Notes under the pieces: generated by a model
Told to the model about the DNA's origin: nothing
Seen by the model: the letters and a program-made list of their open reading frames with translations, nothing else
The model's database searches: none
Part shown: positions 33,972-34,628 of the stretch, in pieces
Position numbering within the stretch: the stretch's first letter is position 1
How the letters are laid out: the number at the start of each line of letters is the position of its first letter
Position numbers and translations under genes: made by a program
Origin: Myroides injenensis M09-0166
Lineage (GTDB): Bacteria > Bacteroidota > Bacteroidia > Flavobacteriales > Flavobacteriaceae
NCBI RefSeq assembly: GCF_000246945.1
Contig: NZ_BAEX01000028.1
Coordinates: forward strand, 1 to 34,628
Reading direction: 5' to 3'
Length of the DNA: 34,628 nt

Positions 33972-34628
33972 TGATTACAATATTAAATGTAGAAACTGCA
34001 ACTAAGAATTGTTCTGTTTCTTTAGCCAGCGATGGTAAACTTATAGCTATAAAAGAGATTGCAGAAGAGAATTTTTCGCATGCAGAAAAGCTTCATGTAT
34101 TTATTGAGGAGTTATTGAAAGAAAACAATATTGATTTCAAACACTTAAATGCTATTGCTATTAGTCAAGGTCCTGGCTCATATACAGGACTGCGCATAGG
34201 TGTATCATCTGTAAAAGGATTGTGCTATGGGTTAGGATTGCCTATGATTGCACTAGATACTTTGGAAGTTTTAGCAAGACAATTAAAAATTGAAAAAGGC
34301 TGTATCATTCCTATGATAGATGCCCGCCGCATGGAGGCTTTTACAGCTATATTTAATGTTGATTATACATTGGTAAAGCCTATTGAGGCAACAGTAATAG
34401 ATGAAGATACATTTAGCGATTTAACAGAAGATATTTATTTGATAGGTGATGGGGCAGGAAAGTGTAAAACAATATTAAATGCTGCTAATATTCATTACTC
34501 AGATGATATTATTTATCCTTCTGCAAAAGAGATGGCAAGTATGAGTTATGACAAATATGTAAATGAAGATTTTGTAGATGTGGCTTATTTTGAGCCTTTT
34601 TATCTCAAGGATTTTGTAATGACAACTA
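33971..34628 (+). CDS. tsaB: tRNA threonylcarbamoyladenosine protein TsaB, cut at the window end
   Basis: The first 219 codons of TsaB, the partner of TsaD (and TsaE) in making the t6A37 modification of ANN-decoding tRNAs. The start ATG overlaps the stop of the HlyD gene (TAATG), so it is probably translationally coupled. Recognised stretches are ILNVETATKNCSVSL at the N-terminus, SQGPGSYTGLRIGVSSVKG (66-83) and PMIDARRMEAF (114-124). The C-terminal PFYLKDF suggests that only a few codons are missing beyond the window. It is a cytoplasmic ASKHA-fold protein without its own catalysis. Its place behind efflux genes is an operon coincidence with no evident functional tie. Confidence 0.93.
   Translation, partial: MITILNVETATKNCSVSLASDGKLIAIKEIAEENFSHAEKLHVFIEELLKENNIDFKHLNAIAISQGPGSYTGLRIGVSSVKGLCYGLGLPMIALDTLEVLARQLKIEKGCIIPMIDARRMEAFTAIFNVDYTLVKPIEATVIDEDTFSDLTEDIYLIGDGAGKCKTILNAANIHYSDDIIYPSAKEMASMSYDKYVNEDFVDVAYFEPFYLKDFVMTT

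Noticed and set aside
1-34628. Search for insertion sequences, integrases, phage genes, tRNA genes and defence systems
   Set aside because: No transposase, integrase, nuclease-defence or tRNA-like sequence was recognised, and all genes look like native core genes with uniform base use.

Overview
The window is an AT-rich chromosomal segment from a member of the Bacteroidota, almost certainly the family Flavobacteriaceae; the genus cannot be fixed from the sequence alone. The case rests on a complete alternative complex III (ActABCDEF) operon, the type IX secretion translocon gene sprA, flavobacterial -7 boxes (TAnnTTTG) in front of many genes, and the gene order ruvB-queG-maeB-ruvA-sprA-gcvH-VanZ. 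There is no sign of mobile elements, CRISPR, tRNA or rRNA. Every gene-free stretch is shorter than 300 bases; the longest, about 217 bases, lies between the first gene and actA and holds two divergent promoters.

Layout. (1) 27-407, minus strand: a small exported SPOR-domain protein. (2) 625-11881: one long respiratory operon, actA-actB-actC-actD-actE-actF-coxB-coxA, closed by a strong hairpin terminator at 11903-11932. It encodes a quinol:cytochrome c reductase that replaces the bc1 complex, plus the two catalytic subunits of an A1-type aa3 oxidase, which is the set known to form an ACIII-aa3 supercomplex in Flavobacterium johnsoniae. (3) 11982-25202: housekeeping genes, namely ruvB (branch migration), queG (queuosine), maeB (malic enzyme), ruvA, the 7.4-kb sprA, gcvH and a VanZ-like membrane protein, closed by a terminator. 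(4) deoC alone. (5) 26093-29024: the rest of the oxidase, namely heme O synthase (ctaB), two subunit III proteins in tandem and subunit IV, closed by a terminator. (6) 29103-31179: an oxidase-assembly group, namely a SCO-like protein without copper ligands, a true SCO protein, a DUF420 membrane protein and a 74-residue CxxC membrane protein, closed by a terminator. (7) 31278-34628: a TolC-family outer membrane protein, an HlyD-family adaptor and tsaB, which is cut by the window end.

How it fits together: regions 2, 5 and 6 are three separate transcription units that supply one respiratory machine. ActABCDEF oxidises menaquinol and passes electrons through c hemes to CoxB (CuA) and CoxA; CtaB makes heme O, the precursor of heme A; the SCO group probably loads copper into CuA. 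SprA is the outer membrane channel for type IX secretion and gliding.

No clearly undescribed defence or mobile system is visible. The points most worth a second look are the tandem of a ligand-less SCO paralogue with a real one, the conserved-looking small CxxC protein beside it, large soluble insertions in CoxB and CoxIII, the six-heme ActA, an Asn-rich tract in SprA, and a probable leaderless ruvB transcript.
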